Assembly: GCA_031550435.1 (NCBI GenBank)
Contig: JAVBOO010000002.1
Location: 24,918 to 88,917, forward strand
Reading direction: 5' to 3'
Origin: JAVBOO01 sp031550435
GTDB lineage: Bacteria > Bacillota > Clostridia > Lachnospirales > WRAX01
Length of the DNA: 64,000 nucleotides
This document shows, in pieces, positions 35,317 to 44,203 of this stretch. The translations under genes and the position numbers were made by a program. The notes below the pieces were generated by a model that saw only the letters and a list, made by a program, of their open reading frames with translations, was not told the origin of the DNA and did not search any database. The number at the start of each line of letters is the position of its first letter. Position 1 is the stretch's first letter.

Positions 35317-35485
35317 TACATCCTCCTTGAAATACTTTAAAGTAATCGTTGAACAAACTGACTCCAGACGTGAATTCAGGCATCGCGTATTCGCCTACTT
35401 GAACCATAAAACCCACGGTTATGCGTTTAATACAATGCCTTCATGTCATAAAGCCTGGTTTTTTAAATGTTTAACCCTTGTTCGC

Positions 35486-35514
35486 ATTATAACATAAGAT
35501 TATTGTTTTGTGAA
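35486..35514 (-). promoter_or_regulatory. Sigma-A-type promoter of degV-lacI
   Basis: On the minus strand: -35 TTCACA (35514-35509), 17-bp spacer, -10 TATAAT (35491-35486) with an upstream TG (TGTTATAAT). The leader to the TTG start is about 160 bases; no riboswitch could be recognised in it. Confidence 0.75.
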
Positions 35515-35582
35515 TATTAATTCAAAATTGTATTTATTTCCTGCATTTGGTTTTTCAATAGGCGAACGCCCGACGAATATAC

Positions 35583-35627
35583 GGCAGGCGATTTTATGCC
35601 GTAAGCCCGGACATCGTTTCGCCTGCC
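35583..35627. repeat. Inverted repeat downstream of alaS
   Basis: GGCAGGCGA (35583-35591) pairs perfectly with TCGCCTGCC (35619-35627), loop of 27 bases. It lies beyond repeat B copy 3 in the region between alaS and the degV promoter. It may end alaS transcription, but no T tract follows. Confidence 0.5.
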
Positions 35628-35647
35628 GCCCTCATTGCAAGTTACCG

Positions 35648-35727
35648 ATCCACCTATACCGGCCCTGCGGGCCGAAGTGGGAATTTAGGCAACAAGTTTA
35701 GCGAATGGTTTTATTGTCGCCTCAATA
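35648..35727 (+). repeat. Intergenic repeat family B, copy 3 (decayed)
   Basis: Contains CCTATACCGGCCCTGCGGGC, then AACAAGTTTAGCGAATGG and TTGTCGCCTCAATAA, in the same order as copy 2. The left hairpin is shorter and the GAGGCGACAA arm has changed to TTAGGCAACAA. Confidence 0.75.
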
Positions 35728-35740
35728 AGTACGTGCCGAT

Positions 35741-38392
35741 TTATTTCGCCGTACCCAACATATCCTTGACAAGCTCAGTCGCCTTCTTAAGCACATCTTC
35801 TGCCTTTGAGACATCCTTGATTCCTGCCTGCGCGGATGTCGGTTTGCCGCCGCCGCTTCCTCCGCCGACCTTTGAAGCTTCTTTTGCGATAGTTCCTGAG
35901 TTTACTCCTTTTTCGGCAACGTCGCTTGTGACGGTAACAAGAAGGTTAGCCTTGCCGTCCTGCTCTCCCAGGAGCACGACTATACCTGAACCGAGCTTAT
36001 CTCTGAAACTGTCGCCGAGCAGACGAAGAGCGCTCATGTCGGCAACGGCGACTTTTTCGATTATAGCGTCTACACCGTTTATATTTATCTTTCGGTTTAT
36101 CATATTTTCGACATCCCCGGCAGAAAGCTTTTGCCGAAGTTTTTCGATTTCGGATGACATATCTTTCGATTGCGCAACAACGGCCTCGGCTCTTTTGATT
36201 ACGTTTTCAACCGTTGCCTTGAGTATATAGGCCAGCGAATCCAACTTGTTTTCTACTTGCCGGTAATAGGAGAGGGCGCCTGTTCCTGTCACGGCCTCTA
36301 TTCTTCTGACACCGGCAGCAACTCCTGTCTCGGACAGAATCTTGAACGAGCCGATCTGCGCGGTATTTCTTATATGAGTTCCTCCGCAAAGCTCAACCGA
36401 GTATCCACCCATATCTACCATGCGAACGACATCGCCGTATTTTTCGCCGAAAAGTGCCATAGCTCCCTTAGCTCTCGCTTCGTCAATACCTGTCTCGGAC
36501 ACATCGACATTCAGCGCTTCAAGAATACGGGCATTAACTTCGTCCTCTATTTTTAGCAGCTCTTCGCTTGTTACCGGAGAAAAGTGCGTAAAGTCAAAAC
36601 GCAGCCTGTCGTGCGACACAAACGATCCCGATTGCTCGACATGTTTGCCTAAGACGATTCTGAGAGCCTTTTGAAGCAAATGTGTAGCCGAATGATTTCT
36701 TGCGGTTTGCATACGTCTGTCTTTGTCCGTCATAACCTTCGCGCTTTGGCCTGTTTTGACAGTTCCGAATACAACTTTTCCGGAAGCTGCGATTTTGTTG
36801 CCCAGAGCCTTCATGCAATCTTCTACTTCGACTCTACCCGTTTGAGTCTCGATAATACCGGAATCTCCGGCCTGGCCTCCGCCTTCCGGATAAAGCACTG
36901 ATTTATCGAGTATTACCGTAACGCCCGAACCTTCGGAGACTTCCTCCGCTATACTGTTGTCCGATATTAGAGCGCAAACCCTCGCGTTGTCGTATTCTAA
37001 AGAGTTATAGCCGACAAACTCACTCACGATGCCTTTGTCCAGCTTGTTAAACACTGTTTCCGATGCGCCCATATACGTTGACTCTTCTCTGGCAGCGCGT
37101 CCTCTTTCTCGTTGTTCTTCCATTTTTTTTCTGAAATCTTCAACATTGACCGTAAGATTATTTTCAGAAAGTATTTCCTCCATCAGTTCAAGAGGAAAGC
37201 CGTAAGTGTCATACAGTCTAAAAGCCGAGTTTCCGTCAAGAACGTTCTGTTTCGTTTCTATGATTTTAGCGACAGAGTTTTTCAGAATTTCCATGCCGGC
37301 GTCAAGAGTTTCGTAAAAGCGAGTCTCTTCGGTCGAAACAAGCTTAAAAATATAATCCTGCTTTTCCTCAAGTTCGGGATAAGCCGACTTCGAAATTTTT
37401 ATAACCGTTTTGACAAGCTCGGCCAGGAATTTGTCCTTGATACCTAAGAGTTTACCGTGCCGCGCCGCTCTGCGCAAAAGCCTGCGTAATATATATCCTA
37501 CGCCTTCGTTAGAAGGAAGTATGCCGTCCGCGGTCATAAATGTCATAGAGCGCAAATGGTCGGTTATGACCCTGATAGAGTAATCGTCTTTTTCCGATTT
37601 GTTGTAAGATTTTCCGGCGAGTTTGCACACTTCGTCACGAATTGTCTTCAAAGTGTCAACATCAAATATCGAGCCGACATCCTGCATCATAACCGAGATT
37701 CTCTCAAGGCCCATGCCGGTGTCGACGTTTACGTTCTTTAGTTTGCTGTATGACCCGTCCTCTTCTTTGTTAAACTGCGTAAACACAAGGTTCCATACTT
37801 CCATAAATCTGTCGCAATCGCAGCCTACGGTGCAGCCGGGCTCTTTGCAGCCGTATTTTTCGCCCCTGTCAAAATATATCTCGGAGCAGGGGCCGCAAGG
37901 GCCGACTCCGACCTCCCAGAAGTTGTCGTCCTTACCCATCCTGAATATCTTTTCTTCCTGGAGTCCGACTTTTTTGTTCCAGATATCATAAGCTTCGTCA
38001 TCCTCAAGGTATACCGATACAAAAAGACGATCTTCCGGTACTTTCATAACCTCGGTCAAAAATTCCCAAGACCAGGGGATTATTTCTTCTTTAAAATAAT
38101 CTCCGAAAGAGAAGTTACCGAGCATTTCAAAAAATGTCCCGTGGCGCGATGTTTTGCCTACATTGTCAACATCGTTTGTTCTAATGCATTTCTGGCAGGT
38201 TGTAATACGCTTACTCGGCGGTATTTGCTGACCCGTAAAATATGGCTTCAGAGGCGCCATGCCCGAGTTTATTACAAGCAGGCTTTTATCGTTATTTGGA
38301 ACGAGGGAAAAGCTTTTCAATCTTAAATGCTCTTTAGATTCAAAGAAGCTTAAATATTTCTCTCTGATTTCGTTTAATCCGAGTTTTTCCAT
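35741..38392 (-). CDS. alaS: Alanyl-tRNA synthetase
   Basis: Class II synthetase charging tRNA-Ala. The 883-aa protein has the catalytic domain (motif 2 near 'RTNDVDNVGKTSRHGTFFE'), the tRNA-recognition domain, the editing domain with zinc ligands in 'HSATHLL' and 'CGGTHIRNT', and a C-terminal domain ending in the Gly-rich 'KVGGGSGGGKPTSAQAG'. GGAGG precedes the ATG. It is controlled by a T-box leader and driven by a strong promoter lying within the end of fprA. Downstream are repeat B copy 3 and an inverted repeat. Confidence 0.98.
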   Translation of the reverse strand: MEKLGLNEIREKYLSFFESKEHLRLKSFSLVPNNDKSLLVINSGMAPLKPYFTGQQIPPSKRITTCQKCIRTNDVDNVGKTSRHGTFFEMLGNFSFGDYFKEEIIPWSWEFLTEVMKVPEDRLFVSVYLEDDEAYDIWNKKVGLQEEKIFRMGKDDNFWEVGVGPCGPCSEIYFDRGEKYGCKEPGCTVGCDCDRFMEVWNLVFTQFNKEEDGSYSKLKNVNVDTGMGLERISVMMQDVGSIFDVDTLKTIRDEVCKLAGKSYNKSEKDDYSIRVITDHLRSMTFMTADGILPSNEGVGYILRRLLRRAARHGKLLGIKDKFLAELVKTVIKISKSAYPELEEKQDYIFKLVSTEETRFYETLDAGMEILKNSVAKIIETKQNVLDGNSAFRLYDTYGFPLELMEEILSENNLTVNVEDFRKKMEEQRERGRAAREESTYMGASETVFNKLDKGIVSEFVGYNSLEYDNARVCALISDNSIAEEVSEGSGVTVILDKSVLYPEGGGQAGDSGIIETQTGRVEVEDCMKALGNKIAASGKVVFGTVKTGQSAKVMTDKDRRMQTARNHSATHLLQKALRIVLGKHVEQSGSFVSHDRLRFDFTHFSPVTSEELLKIEDEVNARILEALNVDVSETGIDEARAKGAMALFGEKYGDVVRMVDMGGYSVELCGGTHIRNTAQIGSFKILSETGVAAGVRRIEAVTGTGALSYYRQVENKLDSLAYILKATVENVIKRAEAVVAQSKDMSSEIEKLRQKLSAGDVENMINRKININGVDAIIEKVAVADMSALRLLGDSFRDKLGSGIVVLLGEQDGKANLLVTVTSDVAEKGVNSGTIAKEASKVGGGSGGGKPTSAQAGIKDVSKAEDVLKKATELVKDMLGTAK

Positions 38393-38414
38393 GTTTTTTA
38401 CCTCCGTTTTCGCG

Positions 38415-38660
38415 TTAAAAAAATAAAAGTCCCTGAAAAATCAGGGACGAAAAATCGCGGTACCACCCCGGTTGCGCATGAGCGCCTCTCCGAGCAAATA
38501 AATTGCGTCCGTTAACGCCGGATACGTTCGTCATTACACGAAAGCCGGAATAATCCGAAAAAGCAGCTTCACCCGGCAAATGATAAAGGCTCGCATCAAC
38601 CGCCTTTTTTCTGAAATCCCTTTGCAAAGCTACTTGACTTTTTCATGCTTTTGGCATATT
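38415..38660 (-). promoter_or_regulatory. T-box leader of alaS
   Basis: The T-box consensus GGTGGTACCGCG reads on the minus strand from 38467 to 38456. The intrinsic terminator is GTCCCTGA/TCAGGGAC (38429-38448) followed by a long U tract (38428-38415). A candidate Ala specifier codon, GCT, occurs in GTGAAGCTGCTTTT at about 38570-38557, in the position matching TAC in the tyrS leader. Uncharged tRNA-Ala would favour the antiterminator and raise alaS expression. Confidence 0.9.
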
Positions 38661-39879
38661 AAACAATATTATATCTCTCATTGAAAGCCTTGTCAACTTC
38701 AACAGCAAAGTTTCCGGCGAATTCTTTAACTTTTGTTATATCTTCGTCCGAAGGTTTAAGTATGGTCTTAAATGAAGGAACGGGTAAAGCAAATTTCAGC
38801 TGTTTAAATCTCTCTTCGGTAAAGCTTATCGCTTCGCCGCTCCAACCGTACGAACCGAATACGCCAGCAAGCTTGCCTTTATGAATGACCGGATTAAATG
38901 TGCCGAGAATTTCCCAGATCGGCGGCAGCATATTGCCGATAAGAGTGGGGGAGCCTAGCAATATTCCGTCGGCTGAAGACGCAGCCTCAAAAGCTTTGTT
39001 CTTGTCACAGTCTATAAGGTTAAACAAATTTACTTCAAACTTGCCAAGCTCGGAAACCGCTTCGTAAATTGCTTTGGCAAGCGTCTCGGTATAACCGTAT
39101 GATGAGACATAGGCTATTGCAATACTTGGTCTTTCCGGCTTAACCGGGGTTGACCAGACCCTGTACTTTTCTAGCATTTTGTCGATATCTTTACGCAGCA
39201 CAGGGCCATGGCCGGTACATACGTATTTTAAGTCCAAATTCTTGATTTTGTCCAGAGCCTGTAAAACATAGGACTTGAAGGGCCCCATTATCACGTCAAA
39301 ATAATACTTATAGGCAATATCGAAATCTCCGTCTACCAAGTCGTTAAATATCTTGTCGGAGCAATAATGGCAGCCGAAGGAGTCACAGGTGAAAAGTACG
39401 CTGTCTTCGACGCAGTAGGTGTACATGCTGTCCGGCCAGTGTAAAAAAGGCGCAAGTATGAACTTGAGTGTCTTTCCGCCCAGATCGATTGTATCACCGT
39501 CTTTAACAACCATGCTCTTAAAATCACAGTTTGCGATGTTTTTTAGGAAACGTATCGCAGACATACTTCCGACAACAGTAACTTCGGGATTCATTTCAAT
39601 CATCTTTATAAGCGAACCGGTATGGTCCGGCTCGGTATGATTCGCAATAATATAATCGACCTTTGCGGGATCGCAAACTTGTTTGACGCGTTCTATATAT
39701 TCGTCAAAGAATTTTGCCTTAGCTGTTTCTATCAAAGCGGTTTTTTCGGAACCGACCAAAGCATAGGCGTTATAAGTAGTTCCGTACTCGGTATACATGA
39801 CAACGTCAAATACTCTTATATTGTAATCCAGGGAGCCGGTCCAATAGATTCCTTTTGTAATCTCGACTGCGTTTTTCAT
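38659..39879 (-). CDS. fprA: Flavodiiron protein (A-type flavoprotein, FprA)
   Basis: Reduces oxygen to water or nitric oxide to nitrous oxide in anaerobes. The 406-aa protein has a metallo-beta-lactamase domain with diiron ligands His81, Glu83, Asp85 and His86 in 'NHTEPDHTGS', His147 in 'FLHWPDSM' and Asp166 in 'FTCDSFGCH', and a C-terminal flavodoxin domain (about 255-400, 'IAYVSSYGYTETLAKAIYEA'). No rubredoxin domain is fused, so a separate electron donor is needed. AGGAG precedes the ATG. The alaS promoter overlaps its last codons. It complements the desulfoferrodoxin at 5.2 kb. Confidence 0.95.
   Translation of the reverse strand: MKNAVEITKGIYWTGSLDYNIRVFDVVMYTEYGTTYNAYALVGSEKTALIETAKAKFFDEYIERVKQVCDPAKVDYIIANHTEPDHTGSLIKMIEMNPEVTVVGSMSAIRFLKNIANCDFKSMVVKDGDTIDLGGKTLKFILAPFLHWPDSMYTYCVEDSVLFTCDSFGCHYCSDKIFNDLVDGDFDIAYKYYFDVIMGPFKSYVLQALDKIKNLDLKYVCTGHGPVLRKDIDKMLEKYRVWSTPVKPERPSIAIAYVSSYGYTETLAKAIYEAVSELGKFEVNLFNLIDCDKNKAFEAASSADGILLGSPTLIGNMLPPIWEILGTFNPVIHKGKLAGVFGSYGWSGEAISFTEERFKQLKFALPVPSFKTILKPSDEDITKVKEFAGNFAVEVDKAFNERYNIV
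38668..38696 (-). promoter_or_regulatory. Consensus sigma-A promoter of alaS inside fprA
   Basis: On the minus strand: TTGACA (38696-38691), exactly 17 bases, TATAAT (38673-38668). Both hexamers match consensus at all positions. It overlaps the last codons of fprA and directs transcription into the alaS T-box leader. Confidence 0.9.
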
Positions 39880-39919
39880 ATCATTCTCCTAAAACAATAA
39901 TGTTTCTTACCTGATAATT

Positions 39920-39948
39920 ATTCTATATTATTACTTATCATTTTGCAA
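39920..39948 (-). promoter_or_regulatory. Sigma-A-type promoter of fprA
   Basis: On the minus strand: TTGCAA (39948-39943), 17-bp spacer, TAGAAT (39925-39920), about 40 bases before the fprA start. Confidence 0.7.
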
Positions 39949-39961
39949 GAGGGAATTGAGT

Positions 39962-40001
39962 TGAATCTTTTCGCAAAACAAAACTTTAACGAAAAGATTC
40001 A
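39962..40001. repeat. Perfect 12-bp inverted repeat upstream of fprA
   Basis: TGAATCTTTTCG (39962-39973) and CGAAAAGATTCA (39990-40001), 16-base spacer. It lies 14 bases upstream of the fprA -35, so it could be an operator or a structured leader end. Confidence 0.5.
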
Positions 40002-40025
40002 GTGAAGATATCGCGGGTTTCGTCC

Positions 40026-40065
40026 TACAGTCGTTTAAGAAGGGTATTGTCTTAAACTGACTACA
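40026..40065. repeat. Intergenic repeat family C, copy 5
   Basis: TACAGTCGTTTAAGA (40026-40040) faces TCTTAAACTGACTACA (40050-40065); the second arm has an inserted base relative to copy 3. A GCCGAAGTAATAT box follows at 40073-40085. Confidence 0.65.
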
Positions 40066-40187
40066 TATTATTGCCGAAGTAATATTTACTTTATATAATA
40101 AGTATGGTATCGTAATACCGCCGTTATAACATAAACGGCGTTTTCGCGAATACGATATTACAATATTTTAAGCGGAGGTATTGAAAT

Positions 40188-40589
40188 ATGATAGTACCCT
40201 ATATTTGCTTTAACGGTAAATGCACCGACGCTATTGCTTTCTACGAAAAAGTATTTCAGACAAAAGCATCGTCCGTAATGAAATATTCCGATGCTCCTCC
40301 CGAAAGCTGTCTGCAATTCTGTGACAGCGAAAAAAATCTTATAATGCACTCCTCTGTTGATATTTTGGGTTCGACTGTTTTTATGTGCGACTCGACCGAT
40401 GATGTTAACTACGGAAACGGCATTACTCTGCAAATCATTTTAAATGATTACGGCAAAGCTGCTGCCGTATTTAAGCTCTTGCAGGAAAACGGAATTGTTA
40501 TAGCGGACTTGCACGAAGAGTTCTATGCAAAGGCCTATGGCGCGGTTTGCGACAAATTCGGCGTAAACTGGGCAATAATTTGCGAATAG
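40188..40589 (+). CDS. VOC-family protein (PhnB/glyoxalase-like)
   Basis: A 133-aa protein of the vicinal oxygen chelate fold, PhnB-like subgroup, with the typical opening 'IVPYICFNGKCTDAIAFYEK' and 'LQFCDSEKNLIMHSSVDI', and a C-terminal half ending 'AYGAVCDKFGVNWAIIC'. Members of this subgroup often have unknown substrates; several resemble 3-demethylubiquinone methyltransferase-like proteins only by name. GGAGG precedes the ATG. It stands alone between fprA (opposite strand) and an ABC-F gene. Metal-binding residues are not obvious. Confidence 0.88.
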   Translation: MIVPYICFNGKCTDAIAFYEKVFQTKASSVMKYSDAPPESCLQFCDSEKNLIMHSSVDILGSTVFMCDSTDDVNYGNGITLQIILNDYGKAAAVFKLLQENGIVIADLHEEFYAKAYGAVCDKFGVNWAIICE

Positions 40590-40695
40590 ATTTTTAAAGT
40601 CCGTTAAAATCAGGTACAAACAAGGCCGTTATTTGCCATTTTATATATAACGTGCCATGATAATAAACAATGAACTATTTTAAGGCGGTTATTAA

Positions 40696-42294
40696 ATGAT
40701 TGAAACTATAGGCATATCGATACAATTCGGAAAGCAGCCGCTTTTCGAAGATGTCAGCATCAAATTCACTAAAGGTAACTGTTACGGACTCATAGGAGCA
40801 AACGGAACAGGCAAATCGACATTTTTAAAGGTACTCTCCGGCGAAATCGAGCCCAACAAGGGCGAAGTTATCATGCCTGCCGCGGAGCGCCTTTGCGTAC
40901 TCGAGCAGAACCAGTACAAATATGACGACTGTGAGGTACTGCAAACAGTCATAATAGGATATAAGCGGCTGTATGAAATCATCCGGGAAAAGGAAAAACT
41001 GTACTCAAAGCCCGATTTCTCCGATGAAGACGGTATCGCCCTCGCCGCTCTCGAATGCGAATTTGACGAACGAAACGGCTGGAATGCCGAGTCGGATGCC
41101 GCAACTTTACTCAATAATCTCGGTGTATCCGACGAGTTTCATTCCAAAAAACTGAGCGAGCTTGAATCCGAAATGAAGGTTAAAGTTTTGCTGGCTCAGG
41201 CTCTTTTCGGCAACCCTGACGTTTTGCTGCTGGACGAGCCGACAAACCATCTTGATATAGCCGCTATTTCATGGTTGGAGAACTTTCTTTCCGACTATGA
41301 AAACACGGTAATTGTAGTATCCCACGACAGACATTTCTTAAACCAGGTTTGTACGCATATTGCCGACATCGACTTTAAAAAAATTAAGCTTTATGTCGGT
41401 AACTATGATTTCTGGTACGAATCCAGTCAGCTTGCTTTAAAACAGGCCAGAGACTTTAATAAGAAGATAGAATCGAAAATCAACGAAATGAAAGACTTTA
41501 TTCAGCGTTTCAGCGCAAATGCTTCAAAGTCGAAGCAGGCAACTTCGAGGAAAAAACTGCTCGAGAAACTGGAATTGCAAGATATACAACCCAGCTCGAG
41601 GCGCTATCCCTTTATAGATTTCAAACCCGCCAGAGAGATGGGAAATAATTGCCTTTTTATTACCGATGTTTCAAAAACTATCGGTAACGAGACTGTTTTG
41701 GATAAGCTGTCTCTTACCGTGAACCCGGGTGACAAAATTGCCTTTGTCGGAACAAACGCAATCGCTAAAACCGCTTTATTCCAAATCCTCGCCGAAGAGT
41801 CGGAAGCGGATTCAGGCGAAATCAAATGGGGCGTAACAACGTCCAGAGCTTACTTTCCGAGAGACAACTCAAAGTACTTCGATAACGTTGAGCTAAACCT
41901 CGTCGACTGGCTGAGGCAATTTTCGGAAGAAAAGGCAGAAAGCTTTATAAGAGGCTTTTTTGGACGTATGCTTTTTTCCGGAGAAGAAACTCAAAAGTTT
42001 GTTAAAGTGCTTTCCGGAGGAGAAAAAGTGCGCTGTATGTTCTCAAAAATGATGTTGTCAGGCTCGAACGTCGTGATACTCGATGAGCCGACAAACCATT
42101 TGGACCTCGAGTCCATAACATCGCTCAACAACGCGCTTATTGACACAAAATGCACCGTCTTGTTTACGTCTCAGGATCATCAGTTTGTGCAAACTGTTGC
42201 AAACAGAATCGTTGAGATAAGCGATACCGTTATTTTTGACAAATACTGCAGCTATGATGAGTACCTCGAATATAAAGAGCAACAGAATAAATAG
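40696..42294 (+). CDS. ABC-F family ATPase (YkpA/YbiT-like)
   Basis: A 532-aa soluble protein with two ABC domains and no membrane segments, so it acts on the ribosome rather than as a transporter. Domain 1: Walker A 'GANGTGKST', Walker B 'VLLLDEPTNHLD'. Domain 2: 'LSGGEKVRCMF' and 'VVILDEPTNHLD'. The linker (about 235-300) is charged and helical. The second Walker A reads 'GTNAIAKTALF', lacking the usual Gly before Lys; I recall the same feature in YkpA-type proteins, so it is probably a subfamily trait. Members act in translation quality control or stress; antibiotic resistance cannot be inferred. Confidence 0.92.
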   Translation: MIETIGISIQFGKQPLFEDVSIKFTKGNCYGLIGANGTGKSTFLKVLSGEIEPNKGEVIMPAAERLCVLEQNQYKYDDCEVLQTVIIGYKRLYEIIREKEKLYSKPDFSDEDGIALAALECEFDERNGWNAESDAATLLNNLGVSDEFHSKKLSELESEMKVKVLLAQALFGNPDVLLLDEPTNHLDIAAISWLENFLSDYENTVIVVSHDRHFLNQVCTHIADIDFKKIKLYVGNYDFWYESSQLALKQARDFNKKIESKINEMKDFIQRFSANASKSKQATSRKKLLEKLELQDIQPSSRRYPFIDFKPAREMGNNCLFITDVSKTIGNETVLDKLSLTVNPGDKIAFVGTNAIAKTALFQILAEESEADSGEIKWGVTTSRAYFPRDNSKYFDNVELNLVDWLRQFSEEKAESFIRGFFGRMLFSGEETQKFVKVLSGGEKVRCMFSKMMLSGSNVVILDEPTNHLDLESITSLNNALIDTKCTVLFTSQDHQFVQTVANRIVEISDTVIFDKYCSYDEYLEYKEQQNK

Positions 42295-42371
42295 TTTTTT
42301 GATTTGACAAGACCTTATCAGAGTTCTTCCGTATCTTAGAGTAAATCAAAAGATTGTGAAGGTGATAAACT

Positions 42372-42575
42372 ATGTGGGCAGCAGTTATTGTCGCAATTGT
42401 ATTCGGGTGTGTTTACAACATTGTCAGAATGGGTATAAGACATTCTGAGAACTTGGAAAGAATTAAACACGGATACCCTCTTCGTGACGGTTCAAGACCC
42501 GGCGGATACATCGAAGTCGAAGGCTATGCCAAAGACGAAGCCGATTATAAAGATCTCAGAACACAGAAACAATAG
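42372..42575 (+). CDS. Small single-pass membrane protein
   Basis: A 67-aa protein with an N-terminal membrane segment (residues 3-20, 'AAVIVAIVFGCVYNIVRM') and a hydrophilic tail containing 'NLERIKHGYPLRDG' and 'GGYIEVEGYAKDEADY'. The 'ERIKHGYP' motif recurs in small uncharacterised membrane proteins of Firmicutes by recall. GAAGGTG precedes the ATG. A strong terminator follows. Function unknown. Confidence 0.8.
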   Translation: MWAAVIVAIVFGCVYNIVRMGIRHSENLERIKHGYPLRDGSRPGGYIEVEGYAKDEADYKDLRTQKQ

Positions 42576-42607
42576 ATAGTGCCACCCTACCCCAACCCCA
42601 AAAAATT

Positions 42608-42646
42608 ACCGTCGTAACGTTAAAAACGAAACGGCGGTTTTTTTGT
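42608..42646 (+). terminator. Rho-independent terminator after the 67-aa gene
   Basis: ACCGTCGT (42608-42615) pairs with ACGGCGGT (42631-42638) including one G-U, followed by seven T. It also separates the convergent spoIIP gene. Confidence 0.9.
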
Positions 42647-42651
42647 TTTGT

Positions 42652-43920
42652 TTATTGTTGCTCGCCTCCAAGCACAACCGAGGCTAGTATATCGGCTAGC
42701 GGTTCCATAGCGTTGAAAGCCTCTTCTTTTGTATTTGTCTGTGCTCCGACCTCAACCAGCATTGATTTAGGTTTTTGAAAGAGGCTGTATCTGTAAGCCT
42801 TCAGGTATACCTTTCTTGTCAAATTCGGGTAGAGCTCGTTTGCTTTGAGCTGCATGTTAAAGCTCATTGCCAAATTGTCTTTCAGATTATCATTAGGAAG
42901 ATATGTGATATTTGAAACCTTACCGTTTTCCTTCAACATGCTTAATCCGTTGAAGAACATAATTTTTGCAGTTGGTTTTCCGTTTATGTCGGTAACAAGT
43001 TTTACTGTTTCGTCCGCAATTCCGTCCCTATGGATATCGATTACTATCTCGATTGACGGGTACTTTTTTAAGAGCTGAGCCACATCGGGTTCGAGGCGTT
43101 CGTAAGCGCCCATTATCGCGGGCTTACCGTCAACGATATCGTATCTCGTTGTATTGTGTACTGAAATAATCCCGTATTTATCGTATAACAGTTCGGCAAG
43201 TTTTTCGCCGACTCCGACTACTCCGTCGTACAGGTTGCCCGGATCGCTGTCAACATAAGCTTCGTACGAATGAGTATGTACTATTAAAACCTTTGGAAGT
43301 CCGTCGCTTGTATCGATATGTAAATCAGCGTTTAAAAAGTAGTCTATGTCAAACACATCTTCTGTCATCTCGGTCGTCGGGTCAACAATGTAAAAGTTTG
43401 ACCTCAGATAATCCAAGTCATGAAGCTTTGCGATATCATCTTTTGTCAGATTCAATTTACCGTCAGCCGCAACACTTGATCCGTGGTCGCTTTCTTTAAA
43501 AGATATGTCATTAATCCCGACAACATCGCCGGCATTATAGTCTCTAAAAATTTTTTCGACGTTTATCGTACCGTCCGCAACATTTGCCGCTTCATTTGCC
43601 TCGTTAGCGTTATCAGTAAAAATCCTGACGTTTATGACAGAGTCGCTTTGAGGCTCTTTTGTCACTGCCGACGTTACATTCTGCTCGTGAGTATCTGCAA
43701 ACGCAAACACTTTTTGGTCATTTGCGGTCTCAAACTTAAATATTTCGGCAACGGCTTCACTTGTACTATAGAAAGGAACGGTCTCATAAAACATCAGCTC
43801 GGCCGCAACAGTAAAATTGTTTCCGAACAAAAAAAGAAATGCCGCAACAACAATTGTGGCGACAGCGCCAGCCGAAATACATTTCAAATAATAGTAAGTA
43901 TTCCTTTCTTTTTCGCGCAT
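42652..43920 (-). CDS. spoIIP: Stage II sporulation protein P
   Basis: Peptidoglycan amidase/endopeptidase which, with SpoIID and SpoIIM, drives engulfment of the forespore. The 422-aa protein has an N-terminal transmembrane anchor (about 13-33) and the SpoIIP catalytic domain, with 'VLIVHTHSYEAY', 'VHNTTRYDIVDG', 'SIEIVIDIHRDG' and a C-terminal 'SMLVEVGAQTNTKEEA'. GGGAGGT precedes the ATG. Its presence is the best single indication that the organism forms endospores. The gene is usually sigma-E controlled; a TATACAAAT box upstream is suggestive but no matching -35 at proper spacing was found. Confidence 0.96.
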   Translation of the reverse strand: MREKERNTYYYLKCISAGAVATIVVAAFLFLFGNNFTVAAELMFYETVPFYSTSEAVAEIFKFETANDQKVFAFADTHEQNVTSAVTKEPQSDSVINVRIFTDNANEANEAANVADGTINVEKIFRDYNAGDVVGINDISFKESDHGSSVAADGKLNLTKDDIAKLHDLDYLRSNFYIVDPTTEMTEDVFDIDYFLNADLHIDTSDGLPKVLIVHTHSYEAYVDSDPGNLYDGVVGVGEKLAELLYDKYGIISVHNTTRYDIVDGKPAIMGAYERLEPDVAQLLKKYPSIEIVIDIHRDGIADETVKLVTDINGKPTAKIMFFNGLSMLKENGKVSNITYLPNDNLKDNLAMSFNMQLKANELYPNLTRKVYLKAYRYSLFQKPKSMLVEVGAQTNTKEEAFNAMEPLADILASVVLGGEQQ

Positions 43921-44203
43921 GCCTACCTCCCGGCTTGTAGAGTAAGTGCTGCTATGTAAGTGCTGATTTAATCAGCCGTGTATCTGTCAAAAGTGAATCA
44001 ATCAGTGTTTACCCAGATCAATTCTCGGGAAAATTTGTCTAAACATATTATATGATAAGATGATTTGTATAGAACTCTGCCAAAGTAAAATAATATCCAT
44101 AGAATTTTATCGTCATCATACTCTTACTATTAATTTGCGTATATTGTATTAACTAACGATTATTATATAGTTAGAGAACATTCACATATTAAGGAGGAAA
44201 ACC

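Larger units (their letters stand above)
39880..40187. other. Divergent intergenic region, 308 bp
   Basis: Holds the fprA promoter, an inverted repeat, repeat C copy 5 with an attached GCCGAAGTAATAT box, an AT-rich -10-like TATAAT near 40094, and a GC hairpin at about 40122-40143 followed by TTTTC ahead of the VOC gene. No gene is seen. Confidence 0.5.

Noticed and set aside
35733..36230. 165-codon plus-strand frame inside alaS
   Set aside because: Antisense of a well-defined alaS region; Ser/Thr/Pro-rich with no family resemblance.
41745..41780. Broken second ATPase site in the ABC-F protein
   Set aside because: The form GTNAIAKT is, by recall, usual for YkpA-type ABC-F proteins, so it is a subfamily trait and not damage.
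42304..42309. TTGACA as -35 of the 67-aa gene promoter
   Set aside because: No acceptable -10 lies 16-18 bases downstream; the best TATCTT-like match is 22 bases away.
44055..44110. Sigma-E promoter for spoIIP
   Set aside because: TATACAAAT resembles the -10, but the nearest ATATT-like -35 is about 20 bases away, too far for a sigma-E promoter.
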